Of a DNA stretch of 64,000 bases, positions 1 to 12,411 are shown one piece after another. The first letter of the stretch is position 1. Every line of letters begins with the position of its first letter. The position numbers and the translations under genes were made by a program. The stretch spans positions 13,967,657 to 14,031,656 of the forward strand of contig NC_039482.1 in the NCBI RefSeq assembly GCF_003590095.1. Reading direction: 5' to 3'. The DNA comes from Trichoplusia ni. Taxonomy: Eukaryota > Arthropoda > Insecta > Lepidoptera > Noctuidae. The notes under the pieces were generated by a model that ran no database searches, had not been told where the DNA came from, and saw nothing but the letters and a program-made list of their open reading frames with translations.

Positions 1-2127
1 ATAATTATCCATATCAAGTCTTAATATTAAATAGTTCCAATTTTAGTATGAAGTATACCAGGTTACCAGACTCCTTTTTTAATTCTCCTTGATGAAGGTA
101 CCTATATTCCATAGGTACAGAGTAGTAATCTCACTCATGACGTATGACCCTAGTCCCGCACCCGGGTAATCATGCGGCCTGGCAGCTTATCTATTTATGT
201 ATATCTAACACCCTATTACCATGTTCGTGAGCCCCAAGACGTCTTATACCGTGTTAGTTACATGAAAGGGCCGAAATTCAAGTAATGCAAATATGCAGCA
301 TATTTTAAAAGCTGGCGAGCACGTGGCAAACTGTGCACGCGATTCGAGTACCACGTCACAAGGGCACCCTAGCCACATTTAAATATATTTTAATTGGACG
401 ATATTTTCAGTTTCAATTCATATTTGAATTTTTTTTAATGACGTATTGCATCGTTAGTTTTATAATTATGTATACGGTGTTACTTTGAGGTTGCATCATT
501 ATAATTAAAAGCAGGTTTAAAAAATCGCTGCCTAGGTTATTCCGACTCATTCTTAAAGGAATACAACATAGCTTGGAATTTCTCTGCAATGCTTGTAATT
601 TATATCTGCAGCGATAACTAAAATGGAAGTATTAATTGAATATTATAATATATAATTATAAAGTTTACTCACGCGTATTTATCATACCATACGTATAGGT
701 ACCTATTATGTAAATAGTTATAAATCCGTCGCACGAAAGTAAATATAAATAATATGAATAATTAAATTCCAGCCCTGGAAAGTTTTATAGTAATACATTA
801 CTAAACATTGTTATTCTATTTACTCAACCTTAGTTACAGAATTCTTTAACATTTAACCTGCAGTTCATACAACACCACCAGTAGCGTAAGTGAAAAAGTT
901 CAATTAAATAGAACTTGGAAAATGTTGAAGAAAGCCGGGGTCGCGCGTGCCTCGAACTGCTCCAAGCCACAAGGGGGCACTCTTACACGAGTGGCCGCCA
1001 TTACGGTAAAAGCCGAGAGTCAATGGAAACTGCACGCTACATGCACTGCTGCTAAAATTCTAGGCAGAGCAAAAAAAATAATGAATTACTTGGTTTTTTC
1101 AGTTTCTTTTGGTCTTATGAAAAAATTACTAATGAATGTCTTTTTTTCTTTTGATAACGGTTTGAAAGGTTAGTAATAACAAAATTACCTACCCTTCGTT
1201 GGAGAAAGAAAGCTCCCATATAATACATAAATGCTCCATTCAAATTACACTTACATTATCTGGCAGAAAAAAATCTACATGAAATGTATTGCACCTACGC
1301 TACAGCTTGCCAAAAGAATAGTGCTGCTTATTTAAAATTAACCATAATTAACCAACTACCATGCCCTTGTGATTTCTTTTTACCATGAACTAAAGACTCA
1401 TTAAAGGCTATGGAACATCAAAGTTGTTTCATAGTATCCACAAAAAAAAAAAAAACAACATTTTCAATTCTAATATCTGAAATAAGTTAATCAACGCTTT
1501 CCCTATTACTGACTGCGCTTTAGTTCTGAACGTAAAATTGTATGCTTTTCCAATACTGATTAAATTACAGCGCCAATTGATACTTATTTTGCTCATTTTA
1601 CCGTGGCTAATATCTATTACAAAATGGAAGTTTCAATTACTGCAAAACTGTTAAATTCTATAAACATGCCATAACATAAACCAGTCTGTATATATACACG
1701 TAAATTTTGCGACTTGAAATACCGCAAGCTTTTCTCAGAAAACTACAGACTGTAGTGACTTATTCAGCGCTGCCCACAGAGGTGGAAACCCTCACTACTC
1801 CACATGTAGAGTCCCTAAAGATTCATGCTTGGCTGCAGGCCCCAGCCACATCGTTTGAAGCTTGACACTCGTGTCTAAAGGTCAAATCTCACTGAAAGAA
1901 TAGCGGTGCATAGCGTTTTTTAATGCAATATTTACGTTTTTTTTTATCGAATATTTAACACAAAAGACAGACTTATGACACTGGGAGTTCAGTACAAATA
2001 GACTAAAGAAAAATATTTTTTCAATATAAAATAGTCACCCATAAAATTACTGACGGTGCAAATGGTTGCTTAACCTGGATTTTGAATTTTGAAAAAATCA
2101 TCTGTGAAAGCTTAAACTGACTAGCTA

Positions 2128-2215
2128 TAACGGTTCAGGAGAAACAACCTGATGGCACACGGAAAAACAGCGGAGCCTTACTAATAGGGTTCCCCTCTAG
2201 ATATGGTTTACCTTT
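2128..2215. repeat. Fragment of a dispersed repeat ('GGTTCA..ACAACCTGATGGC' type)
   Basis: The segment reads like a worn copy of the repeat that also lies inverted at about 17.70-17.80 kb in a CK2-beta intron. Both share the order GGTTCA(T/G)GA, ACA(G/A)CCTGATG, a purine-rich A/C/G stretch, then a run like CTTA(C/G)(T/C)A(A/C)TAGGG. I recognise this as a common moth repeat type but cannot name the family. Confidence 0.5.
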
Positions 2216-2674
2216 TAGAAACGACATCCTAAAAAATCTGACTAACTAAGAGTTGCGTAACCGATCGAAGTATAATAAATTTGATAAAGATAGCATCATA
2301 AAAAGTCTCTTTAGGTACCTACCGTTCGTATCTCAGTGTGAACTTACCCTAAGTCTGTAAATTAATCACGAACTCCAACGAACTTTGACACTTGATTTCT
2401 GCAATAATTCAGATGTCTTTATGAGTCTTTGGCGTGAGGTGGATGAACTAAGTTACGTAGTTATGGGTACCTTAAGCTCCTCGTCTGCATCGTAATTGAT
2501 GAATGGAAATTTTGAATTTTGATGAACGAAATTAAAACAAGATATGGTTTACTTTGCATTTATTTTATGCATTTTTCTGGTAATGTACGTGAATGTATTA
2601 TTTAAATTATTCGACATTGATTTGACAGTCAAGTAGACATATTATTTGAGTAGTTACTTAGTTTAAATATATTT

Positions 2675-2860
2675 ACAACCGGCTTCAAAAAGACGGGTTT
2701 CAATTCGTCTGTATTTTGTATTTTTTTATGTTTGTTGCCACAGACTCTGGATAAACCGATTTTGTTAGTTCTTTTTCATATAAAGTGAAAAAGGTGTCGG
2801 TGTGTTTGGTCCCATAAAAATTTCATCAAGTTTGGCTCCGTTTTATTTGAAGTCGGTTGC
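2675..2860. mobile_element. MITE-like element with inverted ends CAACCG(G/A)CTTCAAA
   Basis: The element starts ACAACCGGCTTCAAAAA and ends TTTGAAGTCGGTTGC, giving inverted ends of about 14 bp over roughly 185 bp. The interior (TTTGTTGCC, GATAAACCGATTTTGTTAG, GTGTTTGGTCCCAT) matches the order of motifs in the copy at 36.83 kb (TTTGTTACC, GGTGAACCGATTTTAATG, CGTGTGGTCCCAT). It has no coding capacity. Transposition by a DNA transposase in trans is inferred from the inverted ends; no target duplication was established. Confidence 0.6.
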
Positions 2861-5800
2861 ATGGTTTTTCATTTCACGCAGTTTCCATTTCTGTACAAGA
2901 CGAGACTGTTTTCCTAGGTCATAATCCCATTTGAGAATTTTTGCTAAAAGACTCATAAACTTCGACACTCCGTCTTTGACAAATGACTGCCGCAACATTA
3001 GGGTCACAGCAATATTGAAACATTTGAAATCGATTCCAAAGTCCTGAATGTATTAAAGTAAAAACTAACGAGATTGTCTGTTACGTAAAGAGAAGGTCAC
3101 GACCACATGGCACTCTGCCAGCGAACTCAAAGCAAAACGACCCCTATCCGAACACGAATTCAGGATTTTCAATAAACTTACGTAAGTACGAAGCCGGCCA
3201 AATAAACAAGTCTAGTGGAAAGCAAATTTAATAGGTATTTGAAATAGTTTTGGAGTGGGTAGACTATAAATTGAACTTCACAAACCGAATGCCAATGACA
3301 AGTTATACAATTATGACACTTACCTGCAAACAATAACTTATGTCGGCTAATAATATCTTTCAGTACTCCTAACTACCCAGTACAGTACCCATCTACCACC
3401 AAATCAACATTACCCACCACAAAAATTCAACCAAAGATCATCCGCGAAAACACTTTATAAAGGCGTCCTAAACTTAAGCAAAACACCGTCTACAGAAGAT
3501 AACAGAAAATTATTCAAAGCCAGGGCTTTCAGAATACAACTAAGGTAAATATTATTTAGACTAGAACTAAGTTGAACCTCGCTGTGATGTAGGGCTGTTA
3601 TCAATTATATGGGACAGAGCTTTACGACGAAATCCTTTAATTAATTGGGACTCACATGTCGGCGAAGCACGGCAAGAGTGGAATATCTATCTACATGTCT
3701 CTGGAAGGTGATTAGAGGACTTTGTAGATTGACTGGCTTAGTTATAACTCATGACATTAATAATTCTAAATTGTGGGATTATAGATATTGGTGTGGATTA
3801 TCATTACTTATTATAACTACGTCTCAAGTTATTAAGGTTCTTACATTGCTTGTGTATGGAGCATTTAGCATAAAAGTTACTAAGATAACTAGCGAAACAT
3901 TGAATTTTATTGTGTTACGTATACCATTTACTTCTTGATGCCGAAAACCTTTTTTACGGCTTTGTTAGTTGAAATAAACTGGCGACCCGGTTGCAGTACA
4001 ATACAGAATAATTGTATTGTGTCTTAGAGATAAACTCTTTCTTAGTGAAAGGAATACACTCGAGATGTTCGGTAAACGTGGCCGTATCGATGCAAGTCAA
4101 CGCTTTTGTTCGGAGCTGAACTGAATAGAAATGCTATTGTATAATCCTTGACTTCGACTGGAAAATAGCCCGTAGCTCTCTCGGGAAGGGAAAAAATATA
4201 TAGTTTTGCTACGCTTTTGCTTCTCCAAATGACTCCAAAATTCTAAATATTTATTTTTTAAGAAATTTTTATTTTGTTTCTGGTAAAGCGTGAGAAAAAG
4301 TATTACATTTAAACAAAGAAAAGGGAATTTAAACTAGCTATAAGTGTGTACACATTTGCACGTAGGTATAGTGAATTAGGTAAGTAGGTACTTCGCCATT
4401 TGCGAGCAACACAGGAATGGAGCTATTAGCTCGGAATCCACCATTACTTGACTATAAATCATTATAACGACGCGTAATAGGTAAATAATGCAAAACTATG
4501 TTTCCGTTGTAAACCCATAAAAGAGGTTTTCGAAAAATATATTCTATTAAAAGGTTATAAAAATAAATAGAATAGCTTCGGTGGCATTCTTACTTTCATC
4601 CAAATATGTATGAGAAAATTCATCTTTTCCTGAACTTCGGAACTGTTTGCTTATATGGTGCAAATCCTGATTGGAAATAGAATCTTACCTAGAAAAATCT
4701 CAAAAATCTTCAAGAAAATTCAACGAAAGGAATACAGAGCCAATACAATGCATAACGTAAGAACTCCTCCAAATACAATTCACCTGTCAGTATTGTGTAC
4801 CTCCCACGGGTATTATAGAATACGTTAGAATAAATAAAACTTCTCGTACAAACGTTAGAACCGAGTACCTACGTGCAATTCCAAGATACAAGACGCATTC
4901 CAAGAATTGTTTGCTCCTAAAAATGAAAAATCTATGAACAAAATAATAATAGGGGCGTTGCGACCACAAAACCAATGAAGCGAGCAACTTGGTATATAGG
5001 CCAACGTTTTATCCCACGTCAAGAACTTTTAAGCCCACCGCGTGCCTCTCGTTTCATTTCGAAAGCCGGAAAACCCCTTTCAAGCGACGAGGATAACTTA
5101 AATCAAGATTTATAGAAATTTCGCCACCGAAAATTGGTCACAATTTCACCCCAGTTTTGATATAACTGGAGGAAGTAGCAGAGCAAACTCAAAAAGTTTT
5201 TCTTTTGTTTTACGGTTTTCTTAACCTCATTATTATTTCATCGGAGCCGTAAACGTGAGGATTTTAATAATTATGTAATTGCGTTATTTTATCCAATTTT
5301 ATATCATTATACACAAAACTTCCATGAATACTCCGTATTATGCCTTAAAGAAAGTGGTACATAAAAGGTAAACACGAACTTTTCAGCACGCGGGAGTAAC
5401 ACATGACGGATTCCCCTCCAAAAACAAAGAAAGAGGCGGCGTGTGGGTAGACCAACGCTGCTAAAAATGCGCATAATAAAGTTTATATTTGCCAAGTTGA
5501 ATAAGTGGTTACGGCGAGTAATTTTTTACGTGTAGCATGAAACTCACCGCGGAAATTAGTTTCCGTGTTTCTGCCGAGTCAGTGATTAATAGACCTACGA
5601 AGCTTCTATACTTTGTAGCTTTCCTTGTAGGAGAGTAGGATTGTTTTAATGTTTAGTTTTCTACGGCAATACAGGTAGAAAAGATTAGAACAAAATACGA
5701 ACGATTTCTACTTATATTTAAAAGTGACCAGTGGAATTAGTTTAAGAAAACTTGGGCCATTCTAGTAAATTAGAAGAAGCTTAGTTTAGGCTTCCTCTTT

Positions 5801-8800
5801 CTTGCCAAAGATTCTATGAATCCAAAAACTAAGAGACACCATGAACAAAATTCAATATTTTTATACTAAATGAAAATTCGATATTATATAAGAAGGTATA
5901 CACTATACCTTCAGGCCTTATACGGGTATATTCCAACATTCCGAAATAAGTATTATGGATACGACCTTGCCTTGTGGGAAAGATTCTTAGGTAACGAGAA
6001 ACCTTCGAAAGCCTTCAAATGATAGCGAACTTACAGGCTAGGTATTGTCGGTAAGTTCATCCATCATATAGATTGGTCATTTATCACAAAGATAAATATT
6101 TGCCCCACTTTTGTAATTGCTGATTCATTTGCAGATAGTAATTGTTCTGATTTACCTTGTGTGTACGTTTATTAACTTTCGATTGTATTCGGTAGTAGCC
6201 TACTTACAAAAACGTAAACGGTATTCTTGTTCGGATTTGTGTAAGTCCTGTAGGTACTGAAAGATTGATGTAGATTTTTGTAAAACTTCTTGGAAATGAT
6301 GTTTATGATCATTTCTTCAGATACAGTTACAAAGTCGTCCCTGATATTTAACAACCGGGTAATAACATAAATATCAAAAAACGACCTTCGTGTGACAAAG
6401 TTTTATAACTGGATTTCCTTATTTTCACCTTTCTGTCATGTCATAGGTCATTTTCATGGTTGGAAGCGGCCCAATGAGCACGATCGGGCCCTTCGAGGTA
6501 GCAAAACAGTTCCGCATCAGGTCAAGGTCGCGTCCTATTTCTCAAAATCATATTATTATACCTCCTTACATATTACATAATGTAAACAAAGACGTCATAA
6601 GCATGAATAAATCAAGAGTCGTGAGATCCCGCCAACGCTAAGTCTACGGTAACGTTTGTTCTCGTTTTGTTGCTTTCCTTAACTTAAAACGTTTTTTTTT
6701 TATTAGCAATAATAATGTGTGAATACATATAGTTATTGCTTTTTTTTAACAATTTATTTTGAGCAGTTGTCTTCTAAACAAAGATATTTGGGCCGAACGA
6801 AAAAGAGTGAAAACATAATTTATTGGACCACCCCCGCATTGTATTAAAATTTTAGTCTAGAAAAATATCTACATTTTTCTTTTTCTATCTAATTCTCATA
6901 CCGCGTCGGGTTGCTACTTCTAATACCACTATTATAAATAATCCTATGGGATTTGCAACTATTTAACGAACAAGTCGGGGCTAGTAGATAATGGGATCGT
7001 TCATCTTCATTACAAACTACTCCCACAACGCTAATCCATTATAATTAGTTTATTGGTATGTGGTTCAAAGTTTCTTCTACCTAGTGCGAAGGGAGACCTC
7101 TACTGACTGTCCATCAGCTAAACATTTTTCGATAAAAAATATATCCGCTTCACAAAAAGTAGAATTACTTAGAAACGTTGTTTAAAAAAATCTTTTAATT
7201 TTTATAAGTTCTGAATAGCAAAAAAAAAATAATCACGAAAATATAATATAATATATTCGTGAATATAATTTTTTAAATGAATTTGAAGACATTAAATAGT
7301 TATATTCTTACCCTTTGTAAAAGTTTGGGTCTGTTGTCAAGTGGCTCTTCGATTGTGTTCTTGGTCGCTTCATTGTCATTTCTACAGACGTACCTGCAAA
7401 CAAACGTATTCGGTGTGATTACGTTATTAAGGTCTAGTAATATAGAGCTTATTCCTAATTTCACCTTTAACTGACTAAGTACACTTGTTATTAAAGACTG
7501 CAGTCACACTAGACATTCGGATAAAGTAGGAAGAAGGTGAAATCGGGGATGCGAAAGTGTTTACAATCAAATAGAAGAATAGTATAGCGACTTCAAAATT
7601 AAATTATTATTATTTGTATTTTTGGTAAATAAAATGTACTTATTATTAATTGAAGAAGGATTGATATATCCCGTATTCAGCCAGTCACCTAATAGCTTTG
7701 GAATTCAGACAAAACTATGGGTCTCATTTAAAACTTGCCCACATCATGTGAATGCTCGATTTCTTAATTTAGTAACAATCCTAAATCATGGTCAAGATGC
7801 GCGCTATCGGTAAGTAAGTACTTGAATTAATTGTGATACATAGATAGTTCCATAGGCGTTTAGCATGTCTTAGCGCACCGTGTGTAACTATGTACACAGG
7901 CGTGTACGTACCTACCTACGCATATAAATGGATCTCGGACCCCAATTAACAATGTCGCTAATGACAAAGGTCCTCAGCTCGCGTCCATTATAACCAATAT
8001 GAATAATGTAGAGGTGATCCTGTGTTAGTTTTGTTTTCATTGGATGGTACGTGTTTTTCGTATGAATGATAAATAAAATACATCAACACGAAATTCTGAA
8101 AATAAATTACTTTAAGAACTCCCAAAGCCAACAACGGGCTTCGCCAATACGCACCAAATCTTAGTTAAAAAATATGGAATACTTGAAACGATTAGCGTTT
8201 TACGTTAATAAGGATTAATACTTATTAACAAAAACCCCCTGGCAAAAGCGTTGATTAAAATTTATTACCAATAAGTGGTTATAATGAGACAAGCTTAAAA
8301 GACAGACATTATGCTGCTGCAGATTTTTTGTAGACGCGAAGGTTTACAATATTTATTACCTACTTTACTTCCAGGATGACTTACTCGTAGGATTCAGCCA
8401 CCGTTTGCAAAGGAAGCACACGAAACTGTAGTCTTAAGGTCAGAACTCCAAAAATTATTAGTGTTTGTCTACTGTATTGCCCATTACGTAAGAACAGTCC
8501 TCTTGGATCACATAATCTATCAGAAAAAATCACATCAGAATCTGTTGCGTACTGCGTAGTTTTATAGATTTACGCATAAATATAATCTTCGTTTAAAACA
8601 TGTAGGAGTTGAAAGAGGATCCAGCATACCTAAATAACTACCCATTTTCCTATAGATTTTAGCACGCGAACCTATCTACTTGACTTATCGAGGAAGTAAT
8701 AAACGAGCTTTCCATTGTGTATTTATCTCCCACTCCGTCCACTTCGAACCTTGGGCCATATTGGAGCCTAGCACGCAATCAAGGTAGTTCGCTAAATGTT

Positions 8801-9049
8801 GTACAATGTTTGCTAAATGCCTGTCAACTCACGAAACAGAATTCATTTAAGTAATTTTCTAAAAGTATTTTAAGGAACTTTTTACTTTTTCTTACGATTT
8901 AATACCGGACTGTCACGAAGGCAAGTAAATAAAAATATTTAATAAAAAGTTAAACCAATATAATAAAGCCGCTGTCTTTACAGCCCTTGATATTTCATAC
9001 CGGATAGTAAGTAATTTTATTAAAATCAACATGTTATTACTTGTTGAAT

Positions 9050-9222
9050 TAGTAATTGGCGCCCAAACCGGGACACGATAACGTTCAACTTTTATTGGTC
9101 TAGCCGTAAATATTATGTTCTTAGTACTACTTTTATGAACAATTTTCCATATCACAATCAAAGCACGGTACATTTCCCTAATGGTGTAGTGAAAATCTTA
9201 ATTGGCGCCCAACGTGGGGCGA
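9050..9222 (+). mobile_element. Two primer-binding-site-like motifs, remnant of LTR retroelement leader
   Basis: Two related motifs occur 148 bp apart: AATTGGCGCCCAAACCGGGA near 9055 and AATTGGCGCCCAACGTGGGG near 9203, each followed by CGATAA. The second matches the 18-base complement of the 3' end of a lysine tRNA used as primer by many LTR retroelements, including gypsy-type elements. The sequence just upstream is AT-rich and could be LTR. No gag or pol reading frame follows, so only a leader or LTR scrap would remain. Non-coding; moderate confidence in the motif, low in the element boundaries. Confidence 0.45.
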
Positions 9223-9409
9223 TAATTTTCTCTTATAACTTTCGTGACTAAACCGCTTTATCAAGTAATTCAAGCGGTCGATTAGTGAACTCCGGTTTGG
9301 TCGTATATCATGAGCTTACGCGTCGTTGGTCAATTTGGATAGTAACATCAAAGTCAAGTCAGCTCAAAATTTAAAAAAAAATATAAACAGATTGTAGATT
9401 ATAACTTAC

Positions 9410-10979
9410 TTCTCAGGCTGCAAGAGAGCCGGTGACACCTTCTTCCTGAGGTTGGCGAGTGCTGCCAGCTCCTCTCGTTTCCTGGAAGGAGGAGGCGCTC
9501 CGCAAAGCGTCAACATCGGCGTCGGCGCCGGCTGAGACGTGCGTGCCAGCAATCTATGAAGAATCGAAGGTAATTAATGTATATGATGAAGCTCTAATGT
9601 ATTTTAATAACGAGACATAGCGAGGAATTGAAATATTTAATCCAGTCAAATCAGACTAGATATGGACACCCTAAACACATATCTTAAAGGGGAATTATAG
9701 GTAAATATCTAGCACAAAAAAGAACTGCATAAAAACAGCGTAGCCATTTAAACAACGCAGACGTCGGATTAGGTAACGTTGCTGGTTTCTTAGCCTACTT
9801 GAGATTATCGACTTAGCGGCTTGAACTTTCCGATTTCCGGCCGCCTCGGAAACTTATCTAGGCTTGACCATTGATTCAAGTTTCAGCAAGATAAAGTTAG
9901 TATATCTTGACTTTATACCGATATGTCCACATGTTACTATTTATAGACTACATGTCGTATGTTCATTTTCATTTAAAAAATAGTTCTTCAACAAAAATCT
10001 AATATTTTTGCCTTTGTTAGGGTTACACTAATAGTGTTAATGTGAGAGAGGGCTCTGATCCAGACAAGCATTTTCGGCATAGTGCGTACAGGCACTTAAA
10101 TTCTTAACCGCGAGTAGTGATTAATTTAATTTTACCCTCCATTATATTCAGCTTCTAATTCCACGTGACGTACCTACAGATGTAGGCGTATTGTAGGTAC
10201 TCGATTATTCTGCGTACTTAGTTGTCATAGGCAACGGAATATCTATGTTTTCATCTTGTCGATTTAAATTTTCAATTACTACCAATATGGGCTCTTATAC
10301 TCAGCTAAAGATAATATTTTTTATTCATTATCTTAATATGTCTTGGCTTTTTCAGTCCTCAATTACGGGTATTCGACCCTTGTTTTTTATTATTTATGAA
10401 ACGAACAAGGACGCCTACAAGTAAAATTGTTTTCTTTGTTAAATAAGATTTTATTAATTTTAGCTAAAATCATTGGAAGAAGTTACTAGAACTTTCTTAA
10501 ATGAAGTCTTGATTCCATAAAATAAATAAATTACCAAATAATGGATTGTTGACTACAAAATAAGCAAAATGTAATTAGTTATTGATAGATGAAATAATGA
10601 GGATCTTCGACACTTCCTTTGAAACAGTATTCCTTTGTAAATTTATATTCAAGGTACTTTCGGGAATACTGATATCATATAAGCACACTTTCGCTTTATA
10701 CCTCTGACTAACTAAACTCACACAGCTGTTTTCAACATTATTAATTAAAATGAGAAAGGGTTTATCTCAGGAAACCTAAACTAAACAACAATACCTTTTG
10801 GAGGCCGGCGTCCTCTTCGACAACAGCGTGTAGTCGTAGAGATTGGAGCTCGAGGGGTTGTTGTTGAGAGGCGGCGGGTAATACGCGTCCTCATCTTTGT
10901 AATTGTTGTTAACGAGCGCCGACTTTAACGGTAATAACTCAACAGTGTCGTTGGGACGGTGTTCGCGTTGTGTTGTCAT
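9410..10979 (-). CDS. Unidentified protein, first two coding exons (5' partial gene)
   Basis: I do not recognise this gene. Coding exons on the minus strand are 10979-10795 and 9553-9410, joined in phase by donor AAAAG|GTATTG and acceptor CATAG|ATTGCT. The second exon ends at a strong donor, GAGAA|GTAAGT, so the protein continues left of the window. The 109 visible residues start MTTQREHRPNDTVELLPLK and are polar. An early stretch has proline and asparagine runs (YYPPPLNNNPSSS), then a basic patch KRTPASKR, a proline-rich part (QPAPTPM), and a charged segment near residues 82-109 (SRKREELAALANLRKKV) that could form a helix. There is no signal peptide or membrane segment. The high GC of both exons against the AT-rich surroundings and clean splicing support real coding. 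A 5-codon upstream ORF ends overlapping the start codon. Confidence 0.7.
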
Positions 10980-12411
10980 ATCGGGACTGGCATCGCGCGA
11001 CCGCGCCGGCTGCTTGCAGCCTACTGAAAGATGTGCCCTTGAAAATGGTGCAGTGTAGAGCTGGGCAGTTCGCGCGCTGTCTGTTTGTATCGACGAGGCT
11101 GCATTACAATTTGTTCTATAAAATGTGCATGTTTGTTTTTTGTTTGTGGACGATATCAGAACGATCTGTATGTCAGCAGCAGCAAGACTTTCTTGGTGTC
11201 TTCCAAACTCATTAAAGACTGATCTGTACGTATTCTGGAGAAGATGATTATACTATATATAACTGATAGAGAATAAGGTGATTCAGTATAAAACAATTTA
11301 GCTTCAATTTAGTCCTGCAGAGGACAAGGATCCTAATTATTTATTTCATTTCAATTTACCATGGATCCAAAAGTTTCACGAGCTTAAATGATTGAAAAGG
11401 ATTTTCGAATTTCGTTTCATAAAAAAGTGTTATCGCAGACATCCAAAGGCCCATCACTATTATTCAGGGGGAGGGGCCAAGCCATTCCGGAGCGAATCCC
11501 GGGCCGCGCATGCGTGCTACATTGCGCGTCCTGTCATTTGCAGACATCCCTTAGCTGACAATGCTGCACTACGTTGATATTCCTCCTGATTGAAGTGTTA
11601 TCTACAAAACCCTATATTATCATGTATATAGTTATGTATTTAATATTATTCTCCTATCGTTTTTTTTTTGTTTATTTAAATATATGAGTTCCTCGTTAAA
11701 TCATGAACACGTCTAGAAGTAAGAACATTGATTTGGAAAAAATATTTCAGTCATTGGTTTTATTTCAATACAATCCAGATTGTCATGAAACAAACAGCTA
11801 TTATTCCTGCCCAGGTACTGCAGTCAAAAGTGTCATGAATATAGAGAACAATTAGTCTTTGGTGTTATATTTTAGAAATATTACTATTATTTCTCTCATT
11901 ATATAATAAAAACGAACATCAAATAAATTGCCTAAATACTCATGGAAATGTCTTTAAGGTCAATGTGGAGCAGATGTGGCGTAACTTTATTCTCCAGTTC
12001 ATTCACCACCTAAGCTTTTAGTATGTTCTTTACTGGCAACACTGTATAGTAAGTTCTTGCAGAATGGTACTATTATTCAGTTTTATCACCAGAATGACAC
12101 ATCGTTGATTACTGTATCATTTCATTCATTACCTCTGCTATCCTATCGAATCAGAATCAAATTTAGATTTGTTTTCTTCTTGGGGTGCGGTTGATAAAAT
12201 TGTAAGTATTAAATAATACATTATTCATTATTTACCAAAGAGAATTAAAGTATAATCTAAAACCTACCATATAGTCATTCGTAATAAAATGTTTAATTAT
12301 ATTTGAAACATGGTGCAATATTAGTCATGAATAATATCTTGTATCGTATTTTAGGTAGTAATTAATTAGGCTGCTCAAAATTTCCAATAGACCGCAGGAT
12401 CCGGCTTCATA
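10980..12411. promoter_or_regulatory. Divergent intergenic region between the unidentified gene and BTB1
   Basis: This 1.4 kb separates the start codons of two genes transcribed away from each other. A GC-rich patch at about 11.44-11.54 kb stands out from AT-rich flanks. On the plus strand, a donor GATAAAATT|GTAAGTATT near 12200 and an acceptor TTTCCAATAG ending at 12390 suggest a short non-coding 5' exon and intron for the BTB1 gene. No TATA box is assigned. The regulatory role is inferred from position only. Confidence 0.4.

Larger units (their letters stand above)
1..9409. other. Gene-poor AT-rich region, probably intron or flank of the 9.4-11 kb gene
   Basis: No reading frame here shows a recognisable domain or a convincing chain of splice sites. 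The longest open stretches are short, of low quality and not supported by codon pattern. The minus-strand gene whose second coding exon ends at 9410 has a good donor (GTAAGT) there, so this stretch is most likely its large intron, with its remaining exons off the left edge. Recognisable content is limited to repeat remnants, listed separately (about 2.13, 2.68 and 9.05-9.22 kb, and possibly 3.6-3.97 kb). Confidence 0.6.

Noticed and set aside
922..1173. 83-residue open frame at the left edge
   Set aside because: No domain and no splice support; AT-rich low-complexity second half.
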